In this document: positions 9,096 to 17,656 of the stretch, in pieces
How the letters are laid out: each line of letters begins with the position of its first letter
Numbering within the stretch: position 1 is the stretch's first letter
Source of the DNA: Chloroflexota bacterium
Lineage (GTDB): Bacteria > Chloroflexota > Anaerolineae > Anaerolineales > UBA4823
Reading direction: 5' to 3'
DNA length: 45,699 nucleotides
NCBI GenBank assembly: GCA_012516075.1
Contig: JAAYXE010000098.1
Coordinates: 1 to 45,699 of the forward strand
Position numbers and translations under genes: made by a program
The notes under the pieces: generated by a model
What the model saw: the letters and a program-made list of their open reading frames with translations, nothing else
Database searches by the model: none
What the model was told of the DNA's origin: nothing

Positions 9096-10304
9096 TTAAT
9101 ACCCCCGGATCCCAGCCGCATCCTGCACCAGCCGGTTATTCGGCTGCAGGCCAACCGGCTCTCCATCTACGGGACCGGGATTAGGGGTTGGCGTTGGTGC
9201 ATCCACCGGCACCGCCGGCTCGATAATCGCCGGTGCCGGGACAACCCCTGGCAGATCCATAAACGGCGTGGGAGTGGCACTGAATAAGCCCGCGCCTTCA
9301 TAGCGGTCCGCAGTGCTCCAGAATGCAAAACCAACCGCAGCAGAGAACAGCAGCAGAATGAGAAGCGCAGCCGCGAGGTTTTTCCAGCCAATCCGCCAGC
9401 GGCGGGCTGGCTGTACCAGGCGCATGGTGATCATATACAGGACCAGGGTCAACAGCCCGTAAAAGGGCAGGCTGTAGTGATACAGCGGTCTGGGGATGCT
9501 GGTCTGGCTGACCGGCATGTCGATGCCCAGGAACAGCCCCCCGAAGACATAGTACAGGGGATTTCCATACGGGTTGTTTGCCACCGACGAGATCGTGGAA
9601 AATAATGCCGAGATCGGGCTGGGGACCAGAAGCCAGCGAGGCGGCTGAGTCTGGAGCAAAATGCTCGTCGCCATGGCGGCGAACAGTGGACCGAAAAGCA
9701 GCAGGCCAACGGTCAGATAGCTGACCACTGTAGCCCGCCCGGTGCGACCGAACAGGGCGGAATAGAAGAGCCCGATCACACCAAACATTACCGCCAGCAC
9801 AATGAGCAGGACCAGCGCCTTGACCATGTCGCGCGGCGAAACTCCGCCGAAGATAAACACCAGGCTCGACATGGGTACGGCAGCAAAGACCAAAAGAAAC
9901 ACATAGCTCAACGCCGATACCAGCTTCCCGGAGAGGATGCTCGCCGGCCGCAGCGGTGTGGCCATCAACATCTCGTAGGTCTGCTTTTCCTGCTCGCCGC
10001 TGATTGCGCCTGCTGTCACCGCAGGCGTGACGGCGCAAACCAGGAGCAGCTCCAGGAAAACCAGGCCGGTAAACAGTGCCTGTCCGATTTGCGGGCTGAT
10101 CGGCAGTCCGGTGTAGCGCGTGCTGGCGAGCGCCAGTTGATACAGGATATAACTCGCCGCTGCCATGAAAAGTAAAATCCCCGTGAGCGTGGCAAAGGCG
10201 CGCACCCCACGCATGCGCGAGCGAAGTTCTTTTACAATAATTGGGTTTACGCCCAGCGGCAGCCTGACCCATCCCGGTTTTGCTGCCTCGCTTCTCGCTG
10301 TCAT
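9096..10304 (-). CDS. ABC-2 type transporter permease
   Basis: 402 residues. The N-terminus has NPIIVKELRSRMRG, a common start of ABC-2 permeases of the GldF/NatB type. About six hydrophobic segments follow (roughly residues 38-60, 80-105, 150-170, 180-200, 205-230 and 290-310), and a late one near 330 precedes a Pro/Thr-rich soluble tail of about 60 residues. Its ATG overlaps the ATPase stop (TGATG), so the pair is coupled. Known ABC-2 permeases export lipids, drugs, polysaccharides or peptides; nothing here tells which. The Pro-rich tail is unusual for the family and may face the outside. Confidence 0.85.
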   Translation of the reverse strand: MTARSEAAKPGWVRLPLGVNPIIVKELRSRMRGVRAFATLTGILLFMAAASYILYQLALASTRYTGLPISPQIGQALFTGLVFLELLLVCAVTPAVTAGAISGEQEKQTYEMLMATPLRPASILSGKLVSALSYVFLLVFAAVPMSSLVFIFGGVSPRDMVKALVLLIVLAVMFGVIGLFYSALFGRTGRATVVSYLTVGLLLFGPLFAAMATSILLQTQPPRWLLVPSPISALFSTISSVANNPYGNPLYYVFGGLFLGIDMPVSQTSIPRPLYHYSLPFYGLLTLVLYMITMRLVQPARRWRIGWKNLAAALLILLLFSAAVGFAFWSTADRYEGAGLFSATPTPFMDLPGVVPAPAIIEPAVPVDAPTPTPNPGPVDGEPVGLQPNNRLVQDAAGIRGY

Positions 10305-11236
10305 CAGGCCACCTCCCCCTTCGTCAGGCGAAGGAAGACTTCTTCCAGATCCGTGGCGGTTTCTGCAAACGATGCCACGCGCACCCGGTTGGCCAGGAGC
10401 ACCTCCAGCAGGTCTGCCGCGGCATGTTCATCGCCAATGAAATCAACCTCCAGGCTGTCGTCAACCGGAGCCACCCGGTTCACCCCGGCCTGGCGGCTCA
10501 AAATCTCCTCAGCATGTTCCAGATCCGATAGTACCTTTATGCGCAGGGTGTGCGCATCCTGGATCCTCCTGCGGATTTCATCCAGCGGACCACTGGCCAC
10601 CAGCTGCCCTTTTTCAATGATCCCCACGGCATCGCACAGTTCCGCCAGTTCGGTCAGGATATGCGAACTGAGGATCACGGTCTTCCCCATGGCGCCCAGT
10701 TCGCGCAGCAGTTCGCGCATCTCAACCCGGGCGCGGGGGTCCAATCCCGAAGCAGGCTCGTCAAGCAGCAGCACCTGGGGATCGTGGACCAGAGCGTGCG
10801 CCAGGCACAGACGCTGCCGCATGCCGCGTGAGAGTGTCTGCACGTAGGCGTCACGTTTCTCTCCCAGATCGACCAGATCCAGCAGTTCCGATATGACTCG
10901 CTTTCGCCGCTCTGCAGGGATCCCATAACAGCGAGCAAAGAAGTCCAGGTATTCCCACACCAGCAGGTCTTCGTACACGCCGAAGAAATCCGGCATGTAG
11001 CCGATCTGACGCTGTAGATCACGCCAGTTGTGGTTGACCGGCTGCCCGTTGACCAGTATTTCTCCGGAGGATGGCTCGAGTAAACCGGCCAGCATGCGCA
11101 GGGTGGTGGTTTTACCTGCGCCATTGGGGCCGATCAGGCCGTAAAGCACGCCCTGGGGAACGCCCAGGTTTAAGTCCTGCACGGCCCAGACCTTGCCAAA
11201 GCGCCGGTTTAAATTTCGGGTTTCAATGGCGTACAC
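10304..11236 (-). CDS. ABC transporter ATP-binding protein
   Basis: About 310 residues. A TTG at 11242 overlaps the upstream stop, but AGGAG is only 2 nt from it; the GTG at 11236 is 8 nt away and is the better start. Walker A GPNGAGKTTT is at about 35-44, the ABC signature is LSRGMRQRL, Walker B VLLLDEPASGLDP, and the H-loop lies in ILSSHILTEL. The C-terminus carries the usual extra domain of CcmA/NatA-type ATPases (residues about 220-310). It pairs with the downstream ABC-2 permease as a homodimer of ATPase and permease chains. Operon context links this exporter to the MoxR/VWA proteins. Confidence 0.9.
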   Translation of the reverse strand: MYAIETRNLNRRFGKVWAVQDLNLGVPQGVLYGLIGPNGAGKTTTLRMLAGLLEPSSGEILVNGQPVNHNWRDLQRQIGYMPDFFGVYEDLLVWEYLDFFARCYGIPAERRKRVISELLDLVDLGEKRDAYVQTLSRGMRQRLCLAHALVHDPQVLLLDEPASGLDPRARVEMRELLRELGAMGKTVILSSHILTELAELCDAVGIIEKGQLVASGPLDEIRRRIQDAHTLRIKVLSDLEHAEEILSRQAGVNRVAPVDDSLEVDFIGDEHAAADLLEVLLANRVRVASFAETATDLEEVFLRLTKGEVA

Positions 11237-11238
11237 GG

Positions 11239-13686
11239 TCAACTCTCCTGCCCATCCGGAGACCCGGCAGCCTCCAGCCCCATATCCACGTAATAGCAGC
11301 CCTGGGTGTTGTTACTGCTCAATCGCACCCGGATCAACCCGGAATCATTCACCAGGCTGCCAGCATCGGTGATGACGTTGAGCCCCTGAACAACCTGAGG
11401 CAGCTCTCCCCAACCGTTCTCACTCCAGTCAAAAACGGCCACTTCGGGAGCATCCCACCAGCCGGCATCGGTCGACAGCGAAAGTTTTAGCTCATTGACC
11501 GGCAGCCGGCGCAGTTCTTCAGGCACCGTGAACTCGAACACCGCCTCGCCGCTGGCCAGGTAAACCGAGGGGCTGCTCATATCGCCGCATATCCCCCCGT
11601 CGCGGGGTATTTCGACCAGCGAGCCGGGGATCATGCCTGGCGGGAGGGAGATCGTCCCATCTGACGGAAAGTTGTATTCAAGCGGCTGATATACCAGGGC
11701 AGTGGCCTGCTGCTGGGGTTCACGACCGCGAATAGAGAGTGCAGGCGGAGCATCGTCCACCCATCCCAGCAGCATCACTTCCCGGCTTTCACCCCAACCG
11801 GTCATACGGCCCGAGCTCATCCGCATCCAGGGACCGCTTTCAAAGGTGCTCTCGACGACCGAACGTTTGACTTCGGCCTCGCGCGGCGGGCCGGAAGCGC
11901 CCTGGTTGATAAACTGGTCTTCAAACAGCATGTAGCTGAGCGGCGGACTGAAGCGCTGTCCACTGATTTTCAGAAGATCGAGAACCACTTCGGCTTCTTC
12001 ACCGGGCGCCAGCTCCCCGAGCCGGACGAAGGATTTCCCCAGGATCACGACCGCATCACGGATAACCTGAGAGGTTTCATTACGGATCACGCCTCGGAGC
12101 AGGTCGCCGTCGACCTGCAGGTCGGCGCTGATCTGTCCAAAATCCGGCCAGATTTCTTCTGACATAAAGCTTTGCATCGACCACTGGTTGACACTCAACC
12201 CGCGCACTTCGCCGGTCTCGCCCTGTACGAAGACCACTTCACTGCTCGTGCTGGTGGAAGGAAGTCCCCCTCCCCAGGGGTCATAGTAGGTCTGTATAGG
12301 GCTGAGCAGACCCTGTCCTGCGACCTGCACCTGGTAATTATCCGCGCCAGGAGAGAAAAGCCCCAGATAGCTGGTTACACCGGCAGGCGCGCCCGGGCGC
12401 ATCTCGATGACGGCCACCTTATTGACCACCAGATCGGTGCCGCGCAGCAGGTAGCCGATGCCGAAGGAACCGGCGGAGAACAGGATGGTGATCAGCGGGA
12501 TGGTAACCCAGGCCCAATGCAGGCGTTTGCGCCAGCGCAGCACCAGGTAATTCACCGGCCCCACCAGCAGAATGTAGATGCCCAGCAGCAGCGCCAGTCC
12601 CTGCACAGAGGGCAGGTCCAGCACAGGCATATTCGAAAGCGTATAGGGCATCGACTGGGCGCGCATCTGGCGGGCGGACATGTCCGGGGGCAGACTATCA
12701 GGATACGCAGCACCCGGAGACAGCAGAGCCTGCCAGAAGTTTTCAGTCCCGCTCCAGCCCTCAAAAGGCGGTGCGGTCAGGTCCAGTGAGACGAAATCTA
12801 CCAGGCCGGCGCCGAACGTCCGCTCAACTACAAGAGGAAAATCCTTGCTGCCGGCCAGGACTACAGAGCCCCCGGCATCTCCAAGCACGGCCACAAAAGG
12901 ACCGGGGTCCCGCGAACTTTCTGTCCCGGCAAATTCTGCCAGCGGGGCTAATTCTTCAGCGCTGATCTCTTGAATCTGACCACCCTGCACCGGCAAAATA
13001 TCTGCAAAGGCTGCACTGGTCTGCTGGAAGCCTGCACCGCCGCCGATAACCAGGCGACCTCCTGCTGCGACCCAGGCCTTCAGCACGGCAGCCTGGTCCG
13101 GGGTGAGAGAGGAAGTATCTACCCCGTTAAAAACCAGCACGTCAAGCGATTTCAGCCCCTCCACGCGCTCCGGGAGCTCCTGAAGACCGATATCCACCAG
13201 GATGATAGGACGGTGGCGGCCGGGCATCTCAATCCCCGACATCAAAGCCAGTGCACCGCGTTCCGGAGCGACCAGTCCAATCAGGAAACTGATGTTCGGC
13301 TGAGACTGGACAGGAACTTTCTGTGACTCGATCCTGCGGTCTCCAGACACCAGTTCCACTTCGATTTCACGCGAAAAGTTGTTGGGGAGGACATAGACGG
13401 GAACGCGCTTACGCGCACCGGCAGGGAGAGATACCGGAACTGCAAATACGGTCGAACCGGCGCTGCCTCGCACCCTCACGCGCACCTCGCCATCGATATC
13501 GCCGCCGCTGTTCTCCAGCTCTACCCAGACTGGCAGCCATTCTCCATACTTGAAATAGCCTTCAAAAGCAGGCTGCGCGCGCATCTCAACCCCGGATGTC
13601 TGAGCAGCAGCATGAGAGGCAGCTGTCCCAGATAGCACGGCGATCAGCAGCAGCGCAGTGACCAGACGGATTATCCTCTTTTGCAT
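11239..13686 (-). CDS. Large secreted/membrane protein with GATase-like domain, first gene of the operon
   Basis: 815 residues from the ATG at 13686, which has GGGAGGT 11 nt upstream and begins a clear signal peptide (MQKRIIRLVTALLLIAVLSG, cleavage near ASHAAAQ). An upstream in-frame ATG at 13761 would add 25 residues without a ribosome site. After a beta-rich N-terminal domain there is a GATase/ThuA-like region (LDVLVFNGVDTSSLTP, AWVAAGGRLVIGGGAG). Two membrane helices near residues 375-395 and 405-430 follow, then a second extracytoplasmic beta-rich half. The mix of GATase-like domain and mid-protein helices resembles GldG-type partners of ABC-2 transporters; this is inference. It is followed by the ABC ATPase with overlapping codons. 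Confidence 0.75.
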   Translation of the reverse strand: MQKRIIRLVTALLLIAVLSGTAASHAAAQTSGVEMRAQPAFEGYFKYGEWLPVWVELENSGGDIDGEVRVRVRGSAGSTVFAVPVSLPAGARKRVPVYVLPNNFSREIEVELVSGDRRIESQKVPVQSQPNISFLIGLVAPERGALALMSGIEMPGRHRPIILVDIGLQELPERVEGLKSLDVLVFNGVDTSSLTPDQAAVLKAWVAAGGRLVIGGGAGFQQTSAAFADILPVQGGQIQEISAEELAPLAEFAGTESSRDPGPFVAVLGDAGGSVVLAGSKDFPLVVERTFGAGLVDFVSLDLTAPPFEGWSGTENFWQALLSPGAAYPDSLPPDMSARQMRAQSMPYTLSNMPVLDLPSVQGLALLLGIYILLVGPVNYLVLRWRKRLHWAWVTIPLITILFSAGSFGIGYLLRGTDLVVNKVAVIEMRPGAPAGVTSYLGLFSPGADNYQVQVAGQGLLSPIQTYYDPWGGGLPSTSTSSEVVFVQGETGEVRGLSVNQWSMQSFMSEEIWPDFGQISADLQVDGDLLRGVIRNETSQVIRDAVVILGKSFVRLGELAPGEEAEVVLDLLKISGQRFSPPLSYMLFEDQFINQGASGPPREAEVKRSVVESTFESGPWMRMSSGRMTGWGESREVMLLGWVDDAPPALSIRGREPQQQATALVYQPLEYNFPSDGTISLPPGMIPGSLVEIPRDGGICGDMSSPSVYLASGEAVFEFTVPEELRRLPVNELKLSLSTDAGWWDAPEVAVFDWSENGWGELPQVVQGLNVITDAGSLVNDSGLIRVRLSSNNTQGCYYVDMGLEAAGSPDGQES

Positions 13687-13982
13687 CTTTATAAAGACCT
13701 CCCGATTCGGCCTTCGGTGATCAAGGGCAGCAGCGAAGCCTGACAGAATGGGGCGCTTCACACAGCGCCGGGAATATGCAGCAGTACAGCAGAAGGGAAA
13801 TCCCCTTCCTGAGTTTATTGACGCTTATATCCGGACAAAAGTTCCCCTCATTGTTTTCGCCCGCATAAGGCAACTATAGCACATTTCTCCAGCCTCACTG
13901 CCCACACGCACGCTGCGTCCTTTTTGGAAAATGTCCGTCTATATGGGTGAGAACGGATATACTGTGAACAGGAGAAAGTCTC
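13687..13982. promoter_or_regulatory. Divergent intergenic region between the MoxR/VWA operon and arsM
   Basis: 296 bp with no credible gene. It must contain the promoter of the leftward nine-gene operon and that of arsM. On the plus strand TATACT (about 13958) precedes the arsM ribosome site by some 10 nt and is a possible -10; no good -35 matches it. An imperfect inverted repeat ATGTCCG/CGGATAT flanks that stretch (about 13931-13958) and could be an operator. GAAGGGAAATCCCCTTC near 13793 is another small dyad. None of these is certain. Confidence 0.35.
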
Positions 13983-14735
13983 ATGGACAGTCAGAAGGTG
14001 AAGGAAGAAGTCAGAAAACACTATGGGGTCATCGCCAGCCAGGGTGGCTGCTGCGGCAGTTCCAGCAGCGCCTGCTGCTCGAATGGGCCCGGGGAACTCA
14101 TTTCCATCACGGAACTTGAGCCCGAAAAGGTGGATGTGATCCGCGCAGCAGACCTGGGGCTGGGATGCGGTATGCCCACCCGCAGCGCCGGAATTCGTCC
14201 CGGAGAAACCGTGCTTGATCTGGGAAGCGGGGCCGGGATCGACGCCTTTCTGGCCGCCAGAGAAGCCGGCCCGGAAGGGCGCGTAATCGGCGTGGATATG
14301 ACGCCTGAAATGATCGCCCGAGCGCGCGCAAACGCGATAAAAGGCGGTTTCAATCAGGTAGAATTTCGCCTGGGAGAAATTGAGGCGCTGCCGGTTGAAT
14401 CGGAAAGCGTGGATGTCGTCATTTCGAACTGCGTGATCAACCTGGTACCCGATAAAGCGAAAGCCTTTTCTGAAATTTACCGGGTTCTGCGCCCGGGCGG
14501 GCGTTTCTCGATCTCCGACATCGTCACAATCGGACATGTCCCTGATGAGATCCGTCAGGATATGGAGCTGTGGGCAGGCTGTATCGCCGGGGCCATGGAG
14601 ATTACAAATTACCTCAATGTGATCGTTCGTGCCGGGTTCCAGGAAGTGAAAGTCAGTCAGAAGGTAGAATTTGACACCCCACAGGGGCAGGACTACAGCT
14701 TCGCCAGCATCACAGTTGAGGGGCGCAAAGCATGA
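13983..14735 (+). CDS. arsM: Arsenite methyltransferase
   Basis: 250 residues; AGGAG lies 8 nt before the ATG. It is a class I SAM-dependent methyltransferase with motif I DLGSGAGIDAFLAA near residues 80-93. ArsM-type cysteines are present: GLGCGMPT near 60, SNCVINLVPDK near 150, and GCIAGAMEI near 200. It transfers methyl groups to As(III), giving methylated and volatile arsenicals. An N-terminal Cys pair region (GGCCGSSSSACC, about residues 18-29) is an additional thiol-rich element. Its stop overlaps the start of the sigma factor in an ATGA, so the two are cotranslated. Length is typical for bacterial ArsM. Confidence 0.88.
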   Translation: MDSQKVKEEVRKHYGVIASQGGCCGSSSSACCSNGPGELISITELEPEKVDVIRAADLGLGCGMPTRSAGIRPGETVLDLGSGAGIDAFLAAREAGPEGRVIGVDMTPEMIARARANAIKGGFNQVEFRLGEIEALPVESESVDVVISNCVINLVPDKAKAFSEIYRVLRPGGRFSISDIVTIGHVPDEIRQDMELWAGCIAGAMEITNYLNVIVRAGFQEVKVSQKVEFDTPQGQDYSFASITVEGRKA

Positions 14736-15310
14736 CGTTATCGACGGCAGAAATCTGGGAGCACTTCAGCCAGCCGCTGCGGGCGTTCATCATCCGCCGG
14801 ATCGATAATCCGGACGACGCGGAGGACCTGCTCCAGGACATCTTCGTCAAGATTCATACCCACATACCAGAGCTGAGAGATGAGGAACGACTGGCGCCCT
14901 GGCTGTACCAGATTGCCCGCAACGCAGTGGCCGATTACTACCGCAAACAGCCCGCGTTAGTCGAACTGCCTCCAGACCTCAGCGAGGACATTGAACCGGA
15001 GGAAGCAGACCCGGAGGCGCAAATCGCCTCCGGGCTGCGGAACATGATCGCCAGCCTGCCGGAGCAGTACCGGCAGGCGCTGCTGCTGGCCGAAATCCAG
15101 GGATTAAAGCAAAGAGAGCTGGCCAGCCGGCTGGGCATTTCCATCAGCGGGGCAAAGTCGCGCGTGCAGCGCGGCCGGGAGATGCTGCGCCAGAGGCTGC
15201 TGGACTGCTGCCATTTTGAGTTCGACCGGCGCGGGCGGGTGATCGATTACACACCGCGCCCGGACTGCTGCCGGTCGTGCAGGTGCTGTTCAACTGCAGC
15301 AGCAATATAG
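14732..15310 (+). CDS. sigZ: SigZ-like ECF sigma factor with cysteine-rich tail
   Basis: 192 residues. Region 2 is marked by DNPDDAEDLLQDIFVKI (about 26-42). Region 4 ends with LASRLGISISGAKSRVQRGREML (about 130-152). The C-terminus contains LLDCCHFEFDRRGRVIDYTPR and then seven further cysteines within about twelve residues. SigZ-family ECF factors carry such a C-terminal extension and are encoded next to thiol or metalloid genes. The ATGA overlap with arsM suggests joint regulation, and the Cys cluster could bind As(III) or another soft metal and so act as its own sensor (inference). No anti-sigma gene is seen next to it. Confidence 0.82.
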   Translation: MTLSTAEIWEHFSQPLRAFIIRRIDNPDDAEDLLQDIFVKIHTHIPELRDEERLAPWLYQIARNAVADYYRKQPALVELPPDLSEDIEPEEADPEAQIASGLRNMIASLPEQYRQALLLAEIQGLKQRELASRLGISISGAKSRVQRGREMLRQRLLDCCHFEFDRRGRVIDYTPRPDCCRSCRCCSTAAAI

Positions 15311-15862
15311 TTCAAATTAGTTTGATATATTTCCAGAGGATAAAGCAGGTGTTCATGCACAAAGCCCGGCGGGAAAATCACTTTGACAAAAAAGCACTGC
15401 AGCCATACTGTGAGTTCCTCTTCGAAGATGTACTTTAGATCGGAAATCAAAATCCTGGCGCTGCAGAACGAAGGTGAAGCGACCGGCGCCGTGAACGCAA
15501 GCAATTACGTGCAGAGCGGCAGCTGTCCTTTCCGTCTGCGGCCTGATGATGACCTGCAGAGAATAAGGTCAGCGTTCTTATGCCTGGTCACAGAATCAAA
15601 GCGCCGGACCTTGCCAGCAATTGGGAGAGACCTGGCCAACCAGGGCCACTGTTAGCATCTCTGTGCCCAGGAAAAGTACCTGTTGAAAGCACAGGGCAAG
15701 CAGTTACCAGCACCTCCGAAAGGTCCTGGTGTACTGCTCGCTCACCGGATACAGTGAAATCAGTATCCTATGATCACAGAGGGCATAATTTCCCAGGGGA
15801 AACACGTATGCAGCCTGGTGTCAGTGCAAATGCGAGCTGAACCGTGGAACATAGAGGCCGGA
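15311..15862. other. Gene-free stretch with a series of hairpins
   Basis: Short open frames exist on both strands, but none has a convincing start, ribosome site or family resemblance; I regard them as spurious. The right half (15664-15800) holds four successive inverted repeats described separately. No tRNA or known riboswitch core was recognised. Confidence 0.5.
15664..15800. ncRNA. Candidate structured RNA (four consecutive hairpins)
   Basis: Inverted repeats follow one another: TGCCC/GGGCA (15664-15698); a long interrupted stem GCAGT-ACCAG-ACCT with loop CCGAA returning AGGT-CTGGT-ACTGC (15700-15737); GGATAC/GTATCC (15747-15768); and TTTCCC/GGGAAA (about 15789-15802). The density is unusual for spacer DNA. 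The strand is undetermined and no known RNA family was matched. Confidence 0.35.
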
Positions 15863-15878
15863 TGTTTCACGTGAAACC
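15863..15878. promoter_or_regulatory. parS: parS site 1
   Basis: TGTTTCACGTGAAACC matches the ParB-binding consensus at 15 of 16 positions. The palindrome is extended outward by CCGGA/TCCGG (15858-15883). It lies about 9.5 kb from the candidate replication origin. Confidence 0.93.
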
Positions 15879-15893
15879 TCCGGACAGCACCAT

Positions 15894-15909
15894 TGTTTCA
15901 CGTGAAACG
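15894..15909. promoter_or_regulatory. parS: parS site 2
   Basis: TGTTTCACGTGAAACG, again 15 of 16 to consensus, placed 31 bp (three helical turns) from site 1, so both sites face the same side of the helix. Two sites so close in intergenic DNA are very unlikely by chance. Confidence 0.93.
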
Positions 15910-15916
15910 TCAACAA

Positions 15917-15951
15917 AAAACCTCCGGGCCCAGCCGGTCCGGAGGTTTTGC
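15917..15951. terminator. Bidirectional terminator between parS and the nucleotidyltransferase gene
   Basis: AACCTCCGG and CCGGAGGTT form a strong stem with T/A runs on both sides. It terminates the leftward nucleotidyltransferase transcript and any transcript from the sigZ side. Confidence 0.8.
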
Positions 15952-15967
15952 ATCAAAAACGAGTAAA

Positions 15968-16975
15968 CTATAGAACGCCGTTCTCGTACGCCCAGCGATC
16001 CAGGGTTTCTTCGATCAGATCCAGATAGGCGTCGAATGCGCGCACTCGCTCAACGAAGGCGTCGCCGTATATTCCCATCTGAGTAAAGGCTTGCTGCCAG
16101 TCTTTTACAACCGGTGAATCCTCGGGGAGTTGACAAACGGCCTGGACCCACTTGCGCTGCAGCGCCCACATCAGGAGCTGGGGCTGGCCGGCAGCGATGA
16201 AAGAGTCAAACGCCTGCTGGTAATAAACTCGACGCGCCGGGTGAAAGCGTGCTTCCGAGCTGACTTCGTATGCCGCATCAAATGCCGCTTCCCAGGGCGA
16301 AAGCCAGGAGCGCACCGTTTCGGTATCGAGATTGTTAGCGCCCAGCAGCCCCAGAAGTCCGGGGTACAGGCCGGGCTGCCCCACCGCCTCTGCACGCTGC
16401 TGGTATTCGAGCAAATAACGCCGTTCGGTCAGGGGCTGACTGCTAAGCGATGCGATGGCATTTACGGCATGGTCCAGGGCCTTATAGTACATCGCAATCT
16501 CTTTTATCCCGGCACCTTCCGCCTTTTGATCGATTTCAAACCACATCTGGCGGGCATGCTCTGCCTGGCTGCGCGCACGCTGCATGACATTGCTTGCATC
16601 ATTGAATTGACCGCGCACGCTGGCCTGTGTGAAGTCCATAAAGTGCTGCGGGTCATACAGGATCGTACAGGAAAATATCGTCGGGCCCATCCAGGGGTGA
16701 ACCCGCAGCTGGCGCGGCTGGCGGTAATCACGGTGATGGTGGTGTGAAATATCCAGGTGTATTTCCCGCGTGATCGGGACAATTTCACGGGCCTCTGTGG
16801 CTGCATCTGAATGAATAAAGACCAGGTCGATATCTGTGGTGCCGCCCAACAGAAAACCATCATCTCTCAACAGCGAGCCGCAGAGATAGATCGACATCAA
16901 TCCACGGTCCGCACGGGTTCGCCGGGAGACAGTGTCCTTGACGATATTCATTAATGTATCGCGGGTGATACGCAT
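15968..16975 (-). CDS. Nucleotidyltransferase-fold protein, function unknown
   Basis: 335 residues; GGAGAGG lies 7 nt before the ATG. The N-terminus shows the polymerase-beta-type minimal nucleotidyltransferase motif: CGSLLRDDGFLLGGTTDIDLVFIH, with Gly-Ser near 32-33 and the Asp-x-Asp near 48-50. The rest is helical and may be a substrate-recognition domain. A histidine cluster HHHH (about 78-81) is notable. The gene follows a deoxynucleoside kinase by 27 bp on the same strand, suggesting cotranscription and perhaps a nucleotide-related substrate. I cannot name a substrate. Confidence 0.7.
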   Translation of the reverse strand: MRITRDTLMNIVKDTVSRRTRADRGLMSIYLCGSLLRDDGFLLGGTTDIDLVFIHSDAATEAREIVPITREIHLDISHHHHRDYRQPRQLRVHPWMGPTIFSCTILYDPQHFMDFTQASVRGQFNDASNVMQRARSQAEHARQMWFEIDQKAEGAGIKEIAMYYKALDHAVNAIASLSSQPLTERRYLLEYQQRAEAVGQPGLYPGLLGLLGANNLDTETVRSWLSPWEAAFDAAYEVSSEARFHPARRVYYQQAFDSFIAAGQPQLLMWALQRKWVQAVCQLPEDSPVVKDWQQAFTQMGIYGDAFVERVRAFDAYLDLIEETLDRWAYENGVL

Positions 16976-17002
16976 GCAGAACCCTCTCCAGAGGTCAGCT
17001 CT

Positions 17003-17656
17003 TCAGCTCTCCTTTGTTCCGTCGAAGGGAAGCTCGGGCTGATAAGGCGCTTCTTTCAACGCTTCCCTTATCCGGTTTTCAACCCACTTGAGATCCTCCG
17101 GGTTACGCACGAAATCCAGGTGATTGGTATCGATTGCAAGCACAGGGGAGCGGCGGCTCCAGTTATCGCCAAAAAATGACTCGTAGGCCTGATTGAGCTG
17201 TTCGATATAGGCACGATCCATGTTGCGCTCATAAGGGCGGTCGCGCTGGGCAATGCGCTGCATCAGCATGTCCGTATCCGCGCGCAGGTACACGATCAGA
17301 TTCGGAACCGGGATCTTCTCCGCCAGTGCTTCGTGCACCCTGTAATACATGTCCAGTTCATCACCTTTCAGATTGATACGGGCAAAAAGTGCATCCTTCT
17401 CAAAGGTGTAATCACCGATCAGATTCTCCGACTGCCGCAGTACAGCCTGGACGTTATTGCGCTGCTGGTGGTAGCGGCTGAGCAAAAAGAATATCTGCGT
17501 CTGAAACGCATAGCGCTCGCGATCGGAATAAAAATCGGAGAGAAACGGGTTTTCTTCAAAGACCTCCAGGCACAGGGTTGCCTGAAAGGCAGGCTGCAGC
17601 AGACGAGCTAATGTCGTCTTACCTACACCAATGACACCTTCAATTGCGATATACAT
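17003..17656 (-). CDS. Deoxynucleoside kinase
   Basis: 217 residues. Walker A is GVIGVGKTT (about 7-15), followed by a VFEENPFLSDFYSD motif typical of the dGK/dCK/dAK family and the R-rich lid QRDRPYERNMD (about 144-154) that closes over ATP. The enzyme phosphorylates deoxynucleosides in the salvage pathway; the base specificity cannot be read from sequence alone. It is the first gene of a two-gene unit with the nucleotidyltransferase. Length is normal for bacterial family members. Confidence 0.88.
   Translation of the reverse strand: MYIAIEGVIGVGKTTLARLLQPAFQATLCLEVFEENPFLSDFYSDRERYAFQTQIFFLLSRYHQQRNNVQAVLRQSENLIGDYTFEKDALFARINLKGDELDMYYRVHEALAEKIPVPNLIVYLRADTDMLMQRIAQRDRPYERNMDRAYIEQLNQAYESFFGDNWSRRSPVLAIDTNHLDFVRNPEDLKWVENRIREALKEAPYQPELPFDGTKES

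Noticed and set aside
15664..15802. Cobalamin riboswitch or SRP RNA
   Set aside because: Conserved core sequences of these families were not found and no target gene follows.
15247..15840. Open frames of 85-90 residues after sigZ
   Set aside because: No ribosome site or family pattern, and one overlaps the end of sigZ antisense.
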